A stretch of 64,000 bases of DNA from Streptomyces sp. NRRL F-5122 (GTDB lineage Bacteria > Actinomycetota > Actinomycetes > Streptomycetales > Streptomycetaceae), in the NCBI RefSeq assembly GCF_001507435.1, contig NZ_LMWH01000048.1, positions 1 through 64,000 on the forward strand, written 5' to 3'. Below the pieces are notes generated by a model. The model worked only from the letters and a program-made list of their open reading frames with translations, had not been told where the DNA came from and searched no databases. The position numbers and the translations under genes were made by a program. Within the stretch, counting starts at the first letter, position 1. Each line of letters opens with the position of its first letter. Of this stretch, positions 26,018 to 35,895 are shown piece after piece.

Positions 26018-28274
26018 GCCGGCGCCTCCGGGCGTCTATGAGCATCTCCTGGATGTTCCGCAGGGGCTGGCCGTCCGCGTCGGTGGCGTGACGGATCCAC
26101 TCGCCGTCCGGGCCCAGATGCCAGGAGGACGTGGTGTCGGACATACCGGTCTCCAGGAGCCGGTTGAGTGCCGCCCGGTGGGCCGGGTCGGTCACCCTGA
26201 CGAGTGCCTCGATGCGGCGGTCGAGGTTGCGGTGCATCATGTCGGCGCTGCCGATCCACACCTCGGGCTCGCCTCCGTTGCCGAAGACGAAGACCCGGGA
26301 GTGCTCGAGGAAGCGGCCGAGGATGGACCGGACACGTATGTTCTCGGACAGGCCGGTGACGCCCGGGCGCAGCGCGCAGATGCCGCGCACCCATACGTCG
26401 ACCGGGACTCCGGCCTGCGACGCGCGGTAGAGCGCGTCGACGATCGCCTCGTCCACCATCGAGTTGACCTTGATGCGGACGCAGGCGGGCCGACCGGCCC
26501 GGTGGTGCTGGATCTCCTTGTTGATCCGTGAGATCAGGCCGTCGCGCAGGGACTTGGGGGCGACCAGCAGACGGCGGTAGGTCTCCCGGCGCGAGTAGCC
26601 CGACAGCCTGTTGAAGAGGTCGGACAGGTCGGCGCCGACCTGTGGGTCCGCGGTCAGCAGCCCCAGGTCCTCGTACAGCCGTGCGGTCTTCGGGTGGTAG
26701 TTGCCCGTGCCGACGTGGCTGTAGCGGCGGAGCGTTTCGCCTTCCTGCCGCACGACGAGCGACAGCTTGCAGTGCGTCTTCAGGCCGACGAGTCCGTACA
26801 CCACATGGCAGCCCGCCTCCTCCAGCTTGCGGGCCCACTTGATGTTGGCCTGCTCGTCGAAGCGGGCCTTGATCTCGACCAGCACCAGGACCTGCTTGCC
26901 GGACTCGGCCGCGTCTATCAGTGCGTCGACGATCGGCGAGGTCTCCGAGGTCCGGTAGAGCGTCTGCTTGATCGCGAGGACGTCCGGGTCGGAGGCCGCC
27001 TGCTCCAGGAAGGCCTGGACCGAGGTGGAGAAGCTGTCGTACGGATGGTGCAGCAGGACGTCCCGCTCCCGCAGCGCCGCGAAGATGTCGGGTGCCGACG
27101 CCGACTCGACCTCGGCGAGGTCGCGATGGGTGCCCGCGACGAACTTCGGGTACTTGAGCTCCGGCCGGTCGAGGTTGGCGATGCCGAAGAGGCCGGTCAG
27201 GTCCAGCGGGCCGGGCAGCGGGTACACCTCGGCCTCGGAGATCTTCAGCTCGCGCACGAGGAGGTCGAGCACGTACCGGTCGATGGACTCCTCGACCTCG
27301 AGGCGCACCGGCGGCCCGAAGCGACGCCGCATGAGCTCCTTCTCCAGGGCCTGGAGCAGGTTCTCGGCGTCGTCCTCCTCGACCTCGAGGTCCTCGTTGC
27401 GGGTGATCCGGAAGGTGTGGTGCTCCAGCACCTCCATGCCGGGGAACAGCTCCTCCAGGTGCGCCGCGATGACGTCCTCGATGGGGACGTAACGCTGCGG
27501 GGAGGCCTCCAGGAAGCGGGAGAGCAGTGGCGGGACCTTGACCCGTGCGAAGTGGCGGTGGCCCGAGACCGGGTTGCGCACGACGACCGCGAGGTTGAGC
27601 GACAGGCCCGAGATGTACGGGAAGGGGTGCGCGGGGTCGACGGCCAGCGGGGTGAGGACCGGGAAGATCTGGTGGCGGAAGAGCGTGAACAGGCGGGCCT
27701 GCTCCTTCTCGCCCAGTTCGTTCCAGCGCACCAGGTGGATGCCCTCGTCCGCCAGTGCCGGGGCGACGTCCTCGTGGAAACACGCAGCGTGCCGGGCCAT
27801 CAGCTCACGGGAGCGGGCCCAGATCATCTCCAGCACCTCGCGGGGCTGGAGTCCGGACGCCGACCGGCTGGCGACGCCCGTGGCGATGCGGCGCTTCAGA
27901 CCGGCCACCCGGACCATGAAGAACTCGTCCAGGTTGCTGGCGAAGATGGCCAGGAACTTCGCCCGCTCCAGAAGCGGCGTGTTCGGGTCCTCGGCCAATT
28001 CGAGCACACGTTCGTTGAACTGAAGCCAGCTGCGCTCCCGGTCGAGGAAGCGGCCCTGGGGCAGAGCCCCCTCGGCCACGTCGTACGACGAGAGGTCGGC
28101 GTCGATGTCCGGCTCCAGCTCGGAGACCGTCGCGGCCAGGGTGTGCGGGCGGTGCGCGGCGATGGACCCTACGGAGGGTTGCAGGTGCTGCTGGTTCGCG
28201 CGGTCCGAAGACTCTCCGTCACTCGGGGCGGTGGGGGACGTGTGGGCCGCTGCCTGGGCGTTCTGCTGGCTCAT
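25998..28274 (-). CDS. ppk: Polyphosphate kinase 1
   Basis: A 758-residue PPK1 that makes polyphosphate from ATP reversibly. The N-terminal [20 protein letters not shown] segment binds ATP. The catalytic core has [19 protein letters not shown], the second PLD-like histidine in LKTHCKLSL, and the phosphorylated His in [10 protein letters not shown]. Two starts compete: ATG 28274 (MSQQNAQ) and ATG 28409 (MNTAVPEH, 803 residues). The inner start gives the usual family length; neither has a strong ribosome site. Downstream CHAD and Nudix genes are cotranscribed. Confidence 0.92.
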   Translation of the reverse strand: MSQQNAQAAAHTSPTAPSDGESSDRANQQHLQPSVGSIAAHRPHTLAATVSELEPDIDADLSSYDVAEGALPQGRFLDRERSWLQFNERVLELAEDPNTPLLERAKFLAIFASNLDEFFMVRVAGLKRRIATGVASRSASGLQPREVLEMIWARSRELMARHAACFHEDVAPALADEGIHLVRWNELGEKEQARLFTLFRHQIFPVLTPLAVDPAHPFPYISGLSLNLAVVVRNPVSGHRHFARVKVPPLLSRFLEASPQRYVPIEDVIAAHLEELFPGMEVLEHHTFRITRNEDLEVEEDDAENLLQALEKELMRRRFGPPVRLEVEESIDRYVLDLLVRELKISEAEVYPLPGPLDLTGLFGIANLDRPELKYPKFVAGTHRDLAEVESASAPDIFAALRERDVLLHHPYDSFSTSVQAFLEQAASDPDVLAIKQTLYRTSETSPIVDALIDAAESGKQVLVLVEIKARFDEQANIKWARKLEEAGCHVVYGLVGLKTHCKLSLVVRQEGETLRRYSHVGTGNYHPKTARLYEDLGLLTADPQVGADLSDLFNRLSGYSRRETYRRLLVAPKSLRDGLISRINKEIQHHRAGRPACVRIKVNSMVDEAIVDALYRASQAGVPVDVWVRGICALRPGVTGLSENIRVRSILGRFLEHSRVFVFGNGGEPEVWIGSADMMHRNLDRRIEALVRVTDPAHRAALNRLLETGMSDTTSSWHLGPDGEWIRHATDADGQPLRNIQEMLIDARRRRRGTATP

Positions 28275-28597
28275 GGACCCATTCTTCCGCGCGGACCGGG
28301 TGGCGGGCGCGTCGGAAGGCCGGGACGGTGGTGCAGTGAAGGCATGACCGTGCCCCGCACCGGCCCCGTTCTCCGAGGGGGGTGTGTGTTCTGGCACGGC
28401 GGTGTTCATTGGCCGAGCGTCGCAAGCCCGTCTGAATCAATGGTTACGGCGACATGACGTGCGGGATAGCGGGGAGGGGCTCGCGGACGTCTACAGACGG
28501 CGCTGTGGCGTACGGGGGCGCTGGAAGCCCGGCGCGCGCCGTCTCTGTCGGGGGGCGTGCCGGGCGGCCGGTCGTGGTCCGCCGAAAATGTTCTCCC

Positions 28598-28608
28598 GAA
28601 CGTGAACC
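28598..28608 (-). promoter_or_regulatory. Single PHO-box-like unit between ppk and the sigma gene
   Basis: On the minus strand GGTTCACGTTC matches a PHO box unit, but the adjacent 11-mers (GGGAGAACATT before the ppk side) match poorly. ppk of related species is known to be PhoP-controlled, so a weak site is possible. It sits 30 bases before the divergent sigma gene and 324 before the preferred ppk start. Confidence 0.3.
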
Positions 28609-28637
28609 GGTCGCGGGGGCTCGTCCGATGAGGGGGC

Positions 28638-29177
28638 GTGAGGGATACGAGAAGTGACGGGGAGCTGCTGCGTGCCGCGGCAGACGGGGACCGTCGCGCC
28701 TTCGAGGAGCTGTACCGGCGCTATGCGCCGTGGCTCACCGCACGGCTTCGCGGCCGGTGCGCCGACCCGGGGGTCGTGGACGACGTCGTACAGGAGACCT
28801 TCCTGGCCGTCTGGCGCGGTACCGCGCGCTACCGCGAGGACGGCGACGTGGCCGGCTGGCTGTGGCGCGTCGGCGCCCGGCGGCTGGTGGACGCGCTGCG
28901 CGGCGACGGCGCGCGCGGCCGGCTCCGTCAGACGCTGGCCCGGCTGCGGCACCGGCACGAGGCCTCCGCGGAGGAGCGCGTCCTGGCGGGGGTGGAGCAC
29001 GGCGACCTGGCGGGAGCCCTGACCCGGCTCTCGCCCGATCTGCGGGCCGTCCTGCAGGCGACGGTGATCGACGGACTGACGACCAGGGAGGCGGCCGTCC
29101 TGCTCGGCATTCCCCCCGGAACGGTCAAGACGCGGGCGCTGCGTGCACGCAAGCGTTTGCGGGAGGAGCTGGCATGA
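28638..29177 (+). CDS. ECF-type RNA polymerase sigma factor
   Basis: A 179-residue sigma-70 family protein with region 2 (FEELYRRYAPWLTARLRGRC to DVVQETFLAVWRG, about 16-60) and region 4 (LSPDLRAVLQATVIDGLTTR to GIPPGTVKTRALRARKRL, about 128-176), and no regions 1 or 3. It should direct RNA polymerase to its own operon and a small regulon. Its stop overlaps the anti-sigma start (ATGA). The start is GTG 28638. Confidence 0.9.
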   Translation: MRDTRSDGELLRAAADGDRRAFEELYRRYAPWLTARLRGRCADPGVVDDVVQETFLAVWRGTARYREDGDVAGWLWRVGARRLVDALRGDGARGRLRQTLARLRHRHEASAEERVLAGVEHGDLAGALTRLSPDLRAVLQATVIDGLTTREAAVLLGIPPGTVKTRALRARKRLREELA

Positions 29178-30046
29178 GGGACGACAGGCACGACGGCACC
29201 GGATGGCACGCGGACATCGACGACCTCCGCGCCTATGCGCGCGGCGAGCTGCGGGCGCCCCGCCTGTGGTCGGTCGACACACACCTCGTCACGTGTGCGA
29301 CCTGCCGTGGCACACTCGCCGAGGTCAGCGATCCGCCGGCCCTGGACGCCGGCTGGGAGCGCCTCGACGCCGAGCTGGATGCGCCGAGGCCGGGTTTCGT
29401 CGAGGGACTGCTGCTGCGGATCGGCGTCGCGGACCACACCGCGCGGCTGCTCCTGGCGACACCTGTGCTGCGGGCCTCCTGGCTGGGTGCGGTCCTGCTG
29501 GTCCTGGCCATGACCGTGGCCAGCGTGTACACGTCGGACTCCCCCGTCCTGTTTCTGGCACTCGCCCCGCTGCTGCCCCTGGCGGGCGTCGCGCTCTCCT
29601 ACGGCCCCGCTCTCGACCCGACCCATGAGCTGGCGATCGTCGCGCCGCTGCACGGCTTCCGCCTGCTGATGACCCGCACGATCGCGGTGCTCGTCGCGAG
29701 CCTGGGACTGAACGGGCTGGCGACGCTGGCCCTCCCCGGATACGGACTGCGCGCCCTGGCCTGGCTGGTGCCTGCTCTGGCGCTGACGGCGACGGGGCTC
29801 GCGCTGACGGCACGTCTCGGCCCCGTCCTCGCACCCGCCCTGGTCAGCGGAGGCTGGGTCGCCCTGCTGATGGTGACCGAGGCGACCACGCACGGGATGC
29901 TCGCGGCCTTCACGGGGCCCGGCCAGGGTGTCGCGGCGGCGGTCGCCGTGCTTGCGGCCTGTGTGCTCCACCGCATGCGTGACCGGTTCGACGCCTCGCC
30001 GGTCCCCTCCCCCTTCACCCACTTCGCCCGCAGGAGCACCTCATGA
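29174..30046 (+). CDS. Zinc-binding anti-sigma factor with a large membrane domain
   Basis: A 290-residue protein. The N-terminal part has the ZAS anti-sigma motif HLVTCATC (His-x3-Cys-x2-Cys, about 37-44), which grips the cognate ECF factor. A linker and then about six membrane helices (about 95-275) follow, many more than the usual single helix. The tail is short and cytoplasmic. It overlaps both the sigma gene and the ABC ATPase gene by four bases, so the exporter and the sensor are made together; the membrane part may sense the exporter's state or substrate. Confidence 0.85.
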   Translation: MRDDRHDGTGWHADIDDLRAYARGELRAPRLWSVDTHLVTCATCRGTLAEVSDPPALDAGWERLDAELDAPRPGFVEGLLLRIGVADHTARLLLATPVLRASWLGAVLLVLAMTVASVYTSDSPVLFLALAPLLPLAGVALSYGPALDPTHELAIVAPLHGFRLLMTRTIAVLVASLGLNGLATLALPGYGLRALAWLVPALALTATGLALTARLGPVLAPALVSGGWVALLMVTEATTHGMLAAFTGPGQGVAAAVAVLAACVLHRMRDRFDASPVPSPFTHFARRSTS

Positions 30047-30912
30047 CCAGTGCCCCCACCGTCTCGGCCGCCGGCCTGACCCTGCGCTACGGCCGCACGG
30101 CCGCTCTGGACGACGTCACCCTCGGCCTCGGCGAGGGCGTGACCGGCCTGCTCGGGCCCAATGGCGCGGGCAAGACGTCCCTGCTGCGGGTGCTCGCCAC
30201 GGCCGTGCCCGCCGACCGTGGCGCGTTCACCGTCCTCGGGCACGATCCGGCCACGGCCGCCGGACGCCGGGAAGCACGGCGCAGGCTCGGCTATCTGCCC
30301 CAGAACCCGGGCTTCCACCCCGAATTCACGGCCTTCGCGTTCGTCGACTACGTCGCGATCCTCAAGGAGCTCACCGACCGGGGCGCACGTCACCGCGAGG
30401 TGCGGCGCGTGCTCGAGGCCGTCGACCTGACCGATGTGCGCGGCAAGCGCATCAAGCGGCTCTCCGGCGGTATGCGCCAGCGGGTCGCCCTCGCCGCCGC
30501 ACTCGTCGGAGACCCCGGCGTGCTGCTGCTCGACGAACCCACCGTCGGCCTCGACCCGGAGCAGCGCATGCGGTTCCGGGAGCTGATCGCCGACGCGGGC
30601 GCGAGCCGCACGGTGTTGCTGTCCACCCATCAGACGGAGGACGTGGCCATGCTCTGCCACCGTGTGATCGTCATGGCACGCGGCCGCGTCCGCTTCGCGG
30701 GCACCCCGGCCGAGTTGACCGCCAAGGCGGCGGGCCGGGTATGGATCGGCACGGAACGCGACCCGGGCGCCCGCGCCGGCTGGCGGACCGGTCTGGGCAC
30801 GTTCCGGAACGTGGGCGACCCGCCGAAGGGCGCCGATCTGCTCGAACCCACCCTGGAGGACGGCTACTTGCTCGTCCTGGACGGAGAACCGGCGGAGGTG
30901 GCGTCCGTATGA
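30043..30912 (+). CDS. ABC exporter ATP-binding protein
   Basis: A 289-residue ABC ATPase with Walker A GPNGAGKTS (about 39-47), signature LSGGMRQR (about 141-148), Walker B VLLLDEPTVGLDP (about 161-173) and the H-loop in LLSTHQTEDV. It belongs to the CcmA/DRR-like group of exporters. The last 70 residues are a variable tail. It overlaps its neighbours by four bases on each side. Confidence 0.93.
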   Translation: MTSAPTVSAAGLTLRYGRTAALDDVTLGLGEGVTGLLGPNGAGKTSLLRVLATAVPADRGAFTVLGHDPATAAGRREARRRLGYLPQNPGFHPEFTAFAFVDYVAILKELTDRGARHREVRRVLEAVDLTDVRGKRIKRLSGGMRQRVALAAALVGDPGVLLLDEPTVGLDPEQRMRFRELIADAGASRTVLLSTHQTEDVAMLCHRVIVMARGRVRFAGTPAELTAKAAGRVWIGTERDPGARAGWRTGLGTFRNVGDPPKGADLLEPTLEDGYLLVLDGEPAEVASV

Positions 30913-32459
30913 GCACGGTCGTCGAAAGGACCTCCGTGGTCCCCGCTCGCGTGCGGACCGGCCGTCACTCGGCCTCAGCCGTCGTCGCCCTCGCCCGCTT
31001 CGAGGCCCGCGAACTCCTCCTCACGATCCCGGTTTTCGTGTTCTTCGCGCTCTACCTCGGCGCCACGGTCTGGAAGCCGCTCTTCTCCCGGGACGGCATG
31101 GATGACTTCCCCGTCCTCCAGAACGCCGATCGCGCCACGCAGTCCGGCTCCCTGTTCCTGGGCATCGCATGCCTCGTATGTGTGCACGCCGCCGCGCTGC
31201 GGTCCCGGCGCCACGGGACGGACCGGCACTTCGGCGTCCTCGTCATGGAGCCCTGGCGGCGCACGGTGGCGCACGCGCTGTCCGTGGTGCCGTTCGCGGC
31301 GGTCACCGCGATGGTCACCGCGATCGAGTACGGCTGGGCGGCCCTGAAGCCGGGTGCCGTGGGCCGGGGGTCGGCGGCCGAACTGGCCGTGGCGCCTCTC
31401 GTGGTGCTTCTGTGCGGCGCCGTGGGAGTGCTGCTCGCGCGGTTGTACCCCCGCATGGCCGGAGGTCCGCTCTTCGTGGTCGTGGGGTTCGCCACGTTCA
31501 TGGTCGCCTCCTCCGTCACCGGCGGCCGGCTGCACTGGCTGAACTGGCTGCAGCCGGTCCTCACGGAGGACGGCTCCCCTCCGGTGCCCTCCGGCGTCCT
31601 GGGCCGTCCGGCCGGCTGGCACGCCTTGTACCTGGTGGGCTTGACCGCGCTGGTGCTGTGCCTGGCGGTCCTGCTCAGCGGGGGACGCACGCGGATGCTG
31701 AAGGCGCTCACGTTCGTCGCGCTCTGTGCCACGGCCGTGGGGATCGCGGGGCAGTCCCCGAACCACGAGGCCGCTCTGACCGAGGCCCGTGCGCAGCTGA
31801 GTCGTACGCCGCAGACGGTTCAGTCGTGCGTGGCGCACGGCCGGTCGATGTACTGCTCCTTCCCGGAGTGGACCAACTGGCGGGACGACTGGGCGCGGGT
31901 CGTCGACCGTGTCCAGGACCTCGCGGCCGGCGCCGCCGGAGGGACGCGCCTGACGATCCGGCAGCGGATACCGGTCCTTCACGACCTGAGCAGCGACTCC
32001 GCCATGACCCCTTCGAGTACGCCGCGCGAAGTCACGGTCGGTACGCGCTGGGGTGGCAGTCGGGTTCCCGAGTTCGCCGTCGGGGTGGCGTCGGTTCTCG
32101 TCACCGGCGACGAGGAGGCCGTCCCGGGCGTGTGCGACGCCCGCGTGGTGACCGTGATGTGGCTGGCGCTGGCGGCGCAGGACGACCCGGTGGCCGCGTT
32201 GCGCTCGGTCAGCCTGAACGGCGGGGGCGGCGGCTCCGCCGTCGTCATGTCTCCCACCGAACCGCTCTCCATGAGCGGCGAGCAGGCACGCATCGTCCGG
32301 GAACTGCTGCGGCGTCCCCACTACGAAGTCACGGCCAGGGTGAAGGCCCACTGGACGGAGCTGACGTCCCCGGCGACGTCCCAGGCACGAGTGGCGGAGC
32401 TCCTCGGGGTGCCCCCGGCGAAGGGGGTGGCAGGCAAGGGGGAGCCGTGCGAGGAGTAG
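30909..32459 (+). CDS. ABC exporter membrane protein with a soluble C-terminal domain
   Basis: A 516-residue protein with six or more membrane helices in the first 290 residues (first at about 38-56), then about 220 residues of soluble domain. The soluble part begins near HEAALTEARAQLS and has four cysteines, including VQSCVAHGRSMYCSFPEW. The membrane part fits an ABC-2-type permease partner of the ATPase upstream. The outer or inner soluble domain is unusual; a peptidase or sensor role cannot be shown. Its substrate is unknown. Confidence 0.8.
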   Translation: MSTVVERTSVVPARVRTGRHSASAVVALARFEARELLLTIPVFVFFALYLGATVWKPLFSRDGMDDFPVLQNADRATQSGSLFLGIACLVCVHAAALRSRRHGTDRHFGVLVMEPWRRTVAHALSVVPFAAVTAMVTAIEYGWAALKPGAVGRGSAAELAVAPLVVLLCGAVGVLLARLYPRMAGGPLFVVVGFATFMVASSVTGGRLHWLNWLQPVLTEDGSPPVPSGVLGRPAGWHALYLVGLTALVLCLAVLLSGGRTRMLKALTFVALCATAVGIAGQSPNHEAALTEARAQLSRTPQTVQSCVAHGRSMYCSFPEWTNWRDDWARVVDRVQDLAAGAAGGTRLTIRQRIPVLHDLSSDSAMTPSSTPREVTVGTRWGGSRVPEFAVGVASVLVTGDEEAVPGVCDARVVTVMWLALAAQDDPVAALRSVSLNGGGGGSAVVMSPTEPLSMSGEQARIVRELLRRPHYEVTARVKAHWTELTSPATSQARVAELLGVPPAKGVAGKGEPCEE

Positions 32460-32842
32460 CGCGGCGGGTACCGGGGCTGACAGGTCCGTGCCCTTCTCCC
32501 GCCGGTGTGGCGCAGTCCGCCCCGGCGGCAGCCCGGTGCCGCCGGGGGGCCCGGGCCTCGCTCTGGCCGGAGCGGCCCGGTCGGTCTCCGGCAAGTCCGG
32601 TACGGCGTACGCGGCGGCGCTCACGGCCCTGGCGGCCGTGCTGCCGGTGGGCGTGGTGCTTGCGATGCTGCCCCCCGAGCGCTGGGCCCTGTTCGTCGTG
32701 GCGGGAGCCCCTGCTGGACGGCGGCCCATCGGCGGTGGGCGGCGCCGTTGATGATCACCTGCTCCTGGGTGCGGCGCTGCTGCCGGAGCCGGTCCGCGGA
32801 CGCCGGATCCCACCGCTGCCTCGGCGCCGGTCCCGGCGCTGA
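32447..32842 (+). pseudogene. Probable decayed membrane-protein gene at the end of the ABC operon
   Basis: A GTG (32447) after AAGGGGGAGCC overlaps the permease end, as in coupled operon genes. Sensible protein sequence is then spread over different frames: VRGVARRVPGLTGP in frame two, GLALAGAARSVSGKSGTAYA to MLPPERWALFVVAG in frame one, and EPLLDGGPSAVGGAVDDHLL in frame two again up to 32842. Two frame changes (near 32510 and 32705) would join these into one hydrophobic protein. A sequencing error cannot be excluded. Confidence 0.42.
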
Positions 32843-32872
32843 GGCCATCACCCGGCCGGCGGCTTCCGCGTC

Positions 32873-33811
32873 TCACGTCTCCGTGCGGTACATCAGATCC
32901 GTCTCGTAGGTCGTGAAGCCCAGCCGCTCGTAGACGGTCAGCGCGGCCTTGTTGTCCGCGTCGACGTAGAGCATGGCGGTGGGCAGGCCCTGGGCGGCGA
33001 GATGCCGCAGGCCGATGGTGGTGAGCGCACGGCCGAGGCCGCCGCCCTGGGCCCCGGGTCGGACGCCGAGGACGTAGACCTCGCCGAGCCCCTCCTCGGC
33101 GTGGACCTTCGTCCAGTGGAATCCGATGAGCTCGGGCCCCTGCTCGCCCGTGCGCTCCGCGAGGAAGAAGCCCTGCGGGTCGAACCACGGCTCGGCCTTG
33201 CGGTCGTCGAGGTCGCGCTGGGTGAGAGAGCCCTGCTCGGGGTGGTGGGCGAAGGCCTCCGCGTTGACGGCGAGCCAGGCCGCGTCGTCCTGCCCGGGCA
33301 CGAAGGCGCGCACGGTGACGCCGTCGGGCAGCTTCGGATCGGGCAGGTCGAGGTCGGTCAACGGGCGGCGCAGCTGGCGCAGTTCGCGGAAGAGGGAGAG
33401 GCCGAGGACCTGGGCGAGGTGCCGGGCGGCGGAGTGACCGCCGTGCGCCCACACCCGCAGCCGCTTGCCGGACGTGGCGAGGAGCGCGGAGCCCAGCGCC
33501 CGGCCGTGCCCGTGACCGCGGTACGAGGGGTGCACGACCAGCTCGGCGGCCGGGGCCTCCACCGGGTCCGTGTCCTCCAGTTGCGCGTAGCCGATGAGCG
33601 TGTCGCCCACCGACAGCAGCAGATGCGACACCCCTTCCCGCTCACCGCCGCGCAGCTGCAGACGGCCCTGCTCGGACACGGCCTGCTGGCCGTCGACCCG
33701 GGCGGCTTCGGCGAGCAGCGCGAGCACGGCCTCGCTCTGTTCGGGCGAGAGTTCCGTGACGGTCTCGAGGGAGCGGGGCAGTGCCGGGCGGGCGGTGTCG
33801 TCGCTGGTCAT
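32873..33811 (-). CDS. mshD: Mycothiol synthase
   Basis: A 312-residue protein with two GNAT domains in tandem. The second is best preserved, with the acetyl-CoA loop VRPGAQGGGLGRALT (about 255-269) and LYVDADNKAALTVYERLGF near the end. The first has HPSYRGHGHGRAL (about 94-106). Mycothiol synthase acetylates Cys-GlcN-Ins, the last step of mycothiol synthesis, which replaces glutathione in actinomycetes. ATG 33811 fits the family length; I recall this gene as SCO4151. Confidence 0.93.
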   Translation of the reverse strand: MTSDDTARPALPRSLETVTELSPEQSEAVLALLAEAARVDGQQAVSEQGRLQLRGGEREGVSHLLLSVGDTLIGYAQLEDTDPVEAPAAELVVHPSYRGHGHGRALGSALLATSGKRLRVWAHGGHSAARHLAQVLGLSLFRELRQLRRPLTDLDLPDPKLPDGVTVRAFVPGQDDAAWLAVNAEAFAHHPEQGSLTQRDLDDRKAEPWFDPQGFFLAERTGEQGPELIGFHWTKVHAEEGLGEVYVLGVRPGAQGGGLGRALTTIGLRHLAAQGLPTAMLYVDADNKAALTVYERLGFTTYETDLMYRTET

Positions 33812-33855
33812 GGGTACGAGGGTAAGGGGCGGACGGGGGAAAAGGGAGGCAAAGG

Positions 33856-33910
33856 CAACGCGCTTGTAACCCCGAACCCCCTGTTGCGCTACGCGCGTTG
33901 ATCCTAGGCT
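33856..33910 (+). promoter_or_regulatory. Inverted repeat and -10 candidate before the 5'-nucleotidase
   Basis: Arms CAACGCGC (33856-33863) and GCGCGTTG (33893-33900) are perfect complements 29 bases apart. They are followed by TAGGCT at 33905-33910, a possible -10 box that would start transcription near 33917, 110 bases before the nucleotidase ATG. Confidence 0.35.
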
Positions 33911-34026
33911 GCGCGAATGGCCGCCTTGGCGCACTCTTTACACAACGCGCGCACAGGCAGCCGGCCGCCGGTACGGGGCCGGCTGTGCGCACGCGGCCGC
34001 TGCGCGCACTACACAGAGGGGGGCAC

Positions 34027-35817
34027 ATGCCGCCGATCCACCGGCACAGACGTCTTCACCGCACCCTGGGGGCGGCCGCGAGCCTGGCCACGGTCGCAGC
34101 CCTGGTGGCGGCGCTGCCGGCCGGCGCCCACGGCAACTCGTCCGGTCACGGGCACCCCGGCCGCTACCAGGACATCCAGCTGCTGTCCTTCAACGACCTG
34201 CACGGCAATCTTGAGCCGCCGTCCGGATCCTCGGGACGGGTGACCGAGCAGGAGGAGGACGGCACCACCAAGACCATCGACGCGGGCGGTGTCGAGTACC
34301 TCGCCACGCATCTGCGCCAGGCCCGCGAGGGCAACCGCTACTCGATCACGGCCGCAGCCGGTGACATGGTCGGCGCCTCGCCGCTGATCTCCGGACTGTT
34401 CCACGACGAGCCGACCATCGACGCGCTCAACAAGCTGGACCTGGACGTCACCAGCGTGGGCAACCACGAGTTCGACGAGGGCGCCAAGGAACTGGGCCGG
34501 CTCCAGAACGGCGGCTGCCACCCGACGGACGGCTGCTACGACGCGCACAAGAAGTTCCGCGGGGCGGACTTCCCCTACCTCGCCGCGAACGTGACGGACG
34601 AGAAGACCGGCAAGCCGATCCTCGCGCCGTACTGGGTGTGGAAGAAGAACGGCATCAAGGTCGGCTTCATCGGCGTGACGCTCGAGGGCACTCCGGACAT
34701 CGTCTCCGCGGAGGGTGTCAAGGGCCTGAAGTTCGGCGACGAGGTGGAGACGATCAACAAGTACGCCAAGGTGCTCCAGCGCCAGGGCGTCCAGTCGATC
34801 GTCGCCCTCGTCCACGAGGGCGGGGCTCCCGCGTCCGGCTCCTACAACTACGACTGCGACAGCCCCGGTGCCGGCGACGGCATCTCCGGTCCGATCGTGG
34901 ACATCGCCAAGCACGTCACCCCGGCCGTGGACGCCCTGGTCACCGGGCACACCCACCAGGCGTACGTGTGCACGATCGACGACCCGGCGGGCCGCCCGCG
35001 CATGGTCACGTCGGCCTCCTCGTTCGGCCGGCTGTACACGGACACCACGCTGACGTACGACCGCCGGACCGGGGACATTGCCCGGACGGCCGTGACCTCC
35101 GCCAATCACGTGGTGACCCGGGACGTCGCCAAGGCCCCCGACATGACGGAACTCATCACGAAGTGGAAGACGCTCGCCGCGCCCATCTCCTCCCGTCCCA
35201 TCGGCTACATCGCGGGTGAGATCGGCAACAGCGGTACCGAGTCCCCGATGGGCGACCTGATCGCGGATGCGCAGCTGGCGTACGCCAAGTCCCTCGACCC
35301 GGAGGCCGATCTCGCCCTGATGAACCCCGGCGGCATCCGCGCGTCGCTCACCTACGCCTCCAGCGGCGGCGAGGGCGACGGTGTCGTGACGTACGGCGAG
35401 GCCTACACGGTCCAGCCGTTCTCCAACACGGTGAACCTGGTCGACCTGACCGGCTCCCAGGTGATCACCGCGCTGCAGCAGCAGGTCAGCGGCGCCAACG
35501 AGGCCTCGCCGAAGATCCTTCAGGTGTCGAACGGCCTGACCTACACCCTCGACCTGACGAAGTCGGGCGCCGCACGTGTGGTCGTGGACTCCGTCAGGCT
35601 GGACGGCACGGCGATCGACCCTGCGGCCACCTACCGCGTCGCGATGAACTCCTTCCTCGCGGGCGGCGGTGACGGCTTCGCGGAGCTCGGCAAGGGCGCG
35701 AACGTGCTTGTCGGCGGGGACGACCTGGCCGCGTTCGAGGGATACCTCACGGCCAACTCCTCGGCCTCGGCGCCGTATCCGGTGCCGGCGGCCCACCGGA
35801 TCACCCTCGTGCAGTGA
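34027..35817 (+). CDS. Exported 5'-nucleotidase / 2',3'-cyclic phosphodiesterase family protein
   Basis: A 596-residue secreted enzyme with a signal peptide (about 1-37, ending PAGAHG). The metallophosphatase domain shows FNDLHGNLEP, the GNHEFD box (in VTSVGNHEFDEG) and GHTHQ, which hold two metal ions. The C-terminal 5'-nucleotidase domain has NPGGIRASL and GEAYTVQPFSNTV. It releases phosphate from external nucleotides and thus complements the pst and pit transporters. GAGGGGGGC lies before ATG 34027. Confidence 0.93.
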   Translation: MPPIHRHRRLHRTLGAAASLATVAALVAALPAGAHGNSSGHGHPGRYQDIQLLSFNDLHGNLEPPSGSSGRVTEQEEDGTTKTIDAGGVEYLATHLRQAREGNRYSITAAAGDMVGASPLISGLFHDEPTIDALNKLDLDVTSVGNHEFDEGAKELGRLQNGGCHPTDGCYDAHKKFRGADFPYLAANVTDEKTGKPILAPYWVWKKNGIKVGFIGVTLEGTPDIVSAEGVKGLKFGDEVETINKYAKVLQRQGVQSIVALVHEGGAPASGSYNYDCDSPGAGDGISGPIVDIAKHVTPAVDALVTGHTHQAYVCTIDDPAGRPRMVTSASSFGRLYTDTTLTYDRRTGDIARTAVTSANHVVTRDVAKAPDMTELITKWKTLAAPISSRPIGYIAGEIGNSGTESPMGDLIADAQLAYAKSLDPEADLALMNPGGIRASLTYASSGGEGDGVVTYGEAYTVQPFSNTVNLVDLTGSQVITALQQQVSGANEASPKILQVSNGLTYTLDLTKSGAARVVVDSVRLDGTAIDPAATYRVAMNSFLAGGGDGFAELGKGANVLVGGDDLAAFEGYLTANSSASAPYPVPAAHRITLVQ

Positions 35818-35834
35818 CCGGGACGCAGTGATCG

Positions 35835-35871
35835 AAGGCCCGCCACCGTCCCTCGACGGGGGCGGGCCCTT
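35835..35871. terminator. Bidirectional terminator
   Basis: AAGGCCCGCC and GGCGGGCCCTT form a long stem (one bulge) between the convergent nucleotidase and sensor-kinase genes. Confidence 0.75.
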
Positions 35872-35895
35872 CCGGTCCGGACGGCCGCGTGCGCA

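Noticed and set aside
25687..27783. Minus-strand open frame of about 700 codons within ppk
   Set aside because: It overlaps ppk in another frame and codes for Gly/Arg/Pro-rich sequence; PPK motifs are in the annotated frame.
28587..28619. A full PHO box for ppk
   Set aside because: Only one 11-base unit fits; the units on either side do not, so I list it as a weak single unit only.
33917..34243. Frame starting six bases after TAGGCT before the 5'-nucleotidase
   Set aside because: The -10 spacing is tempting, but the frame runs into the nucleotidase gene in another frame, contains a TTA codon and has no protein-like pattern. The hexamer more likely marks the transcription start of the nucleotidase.
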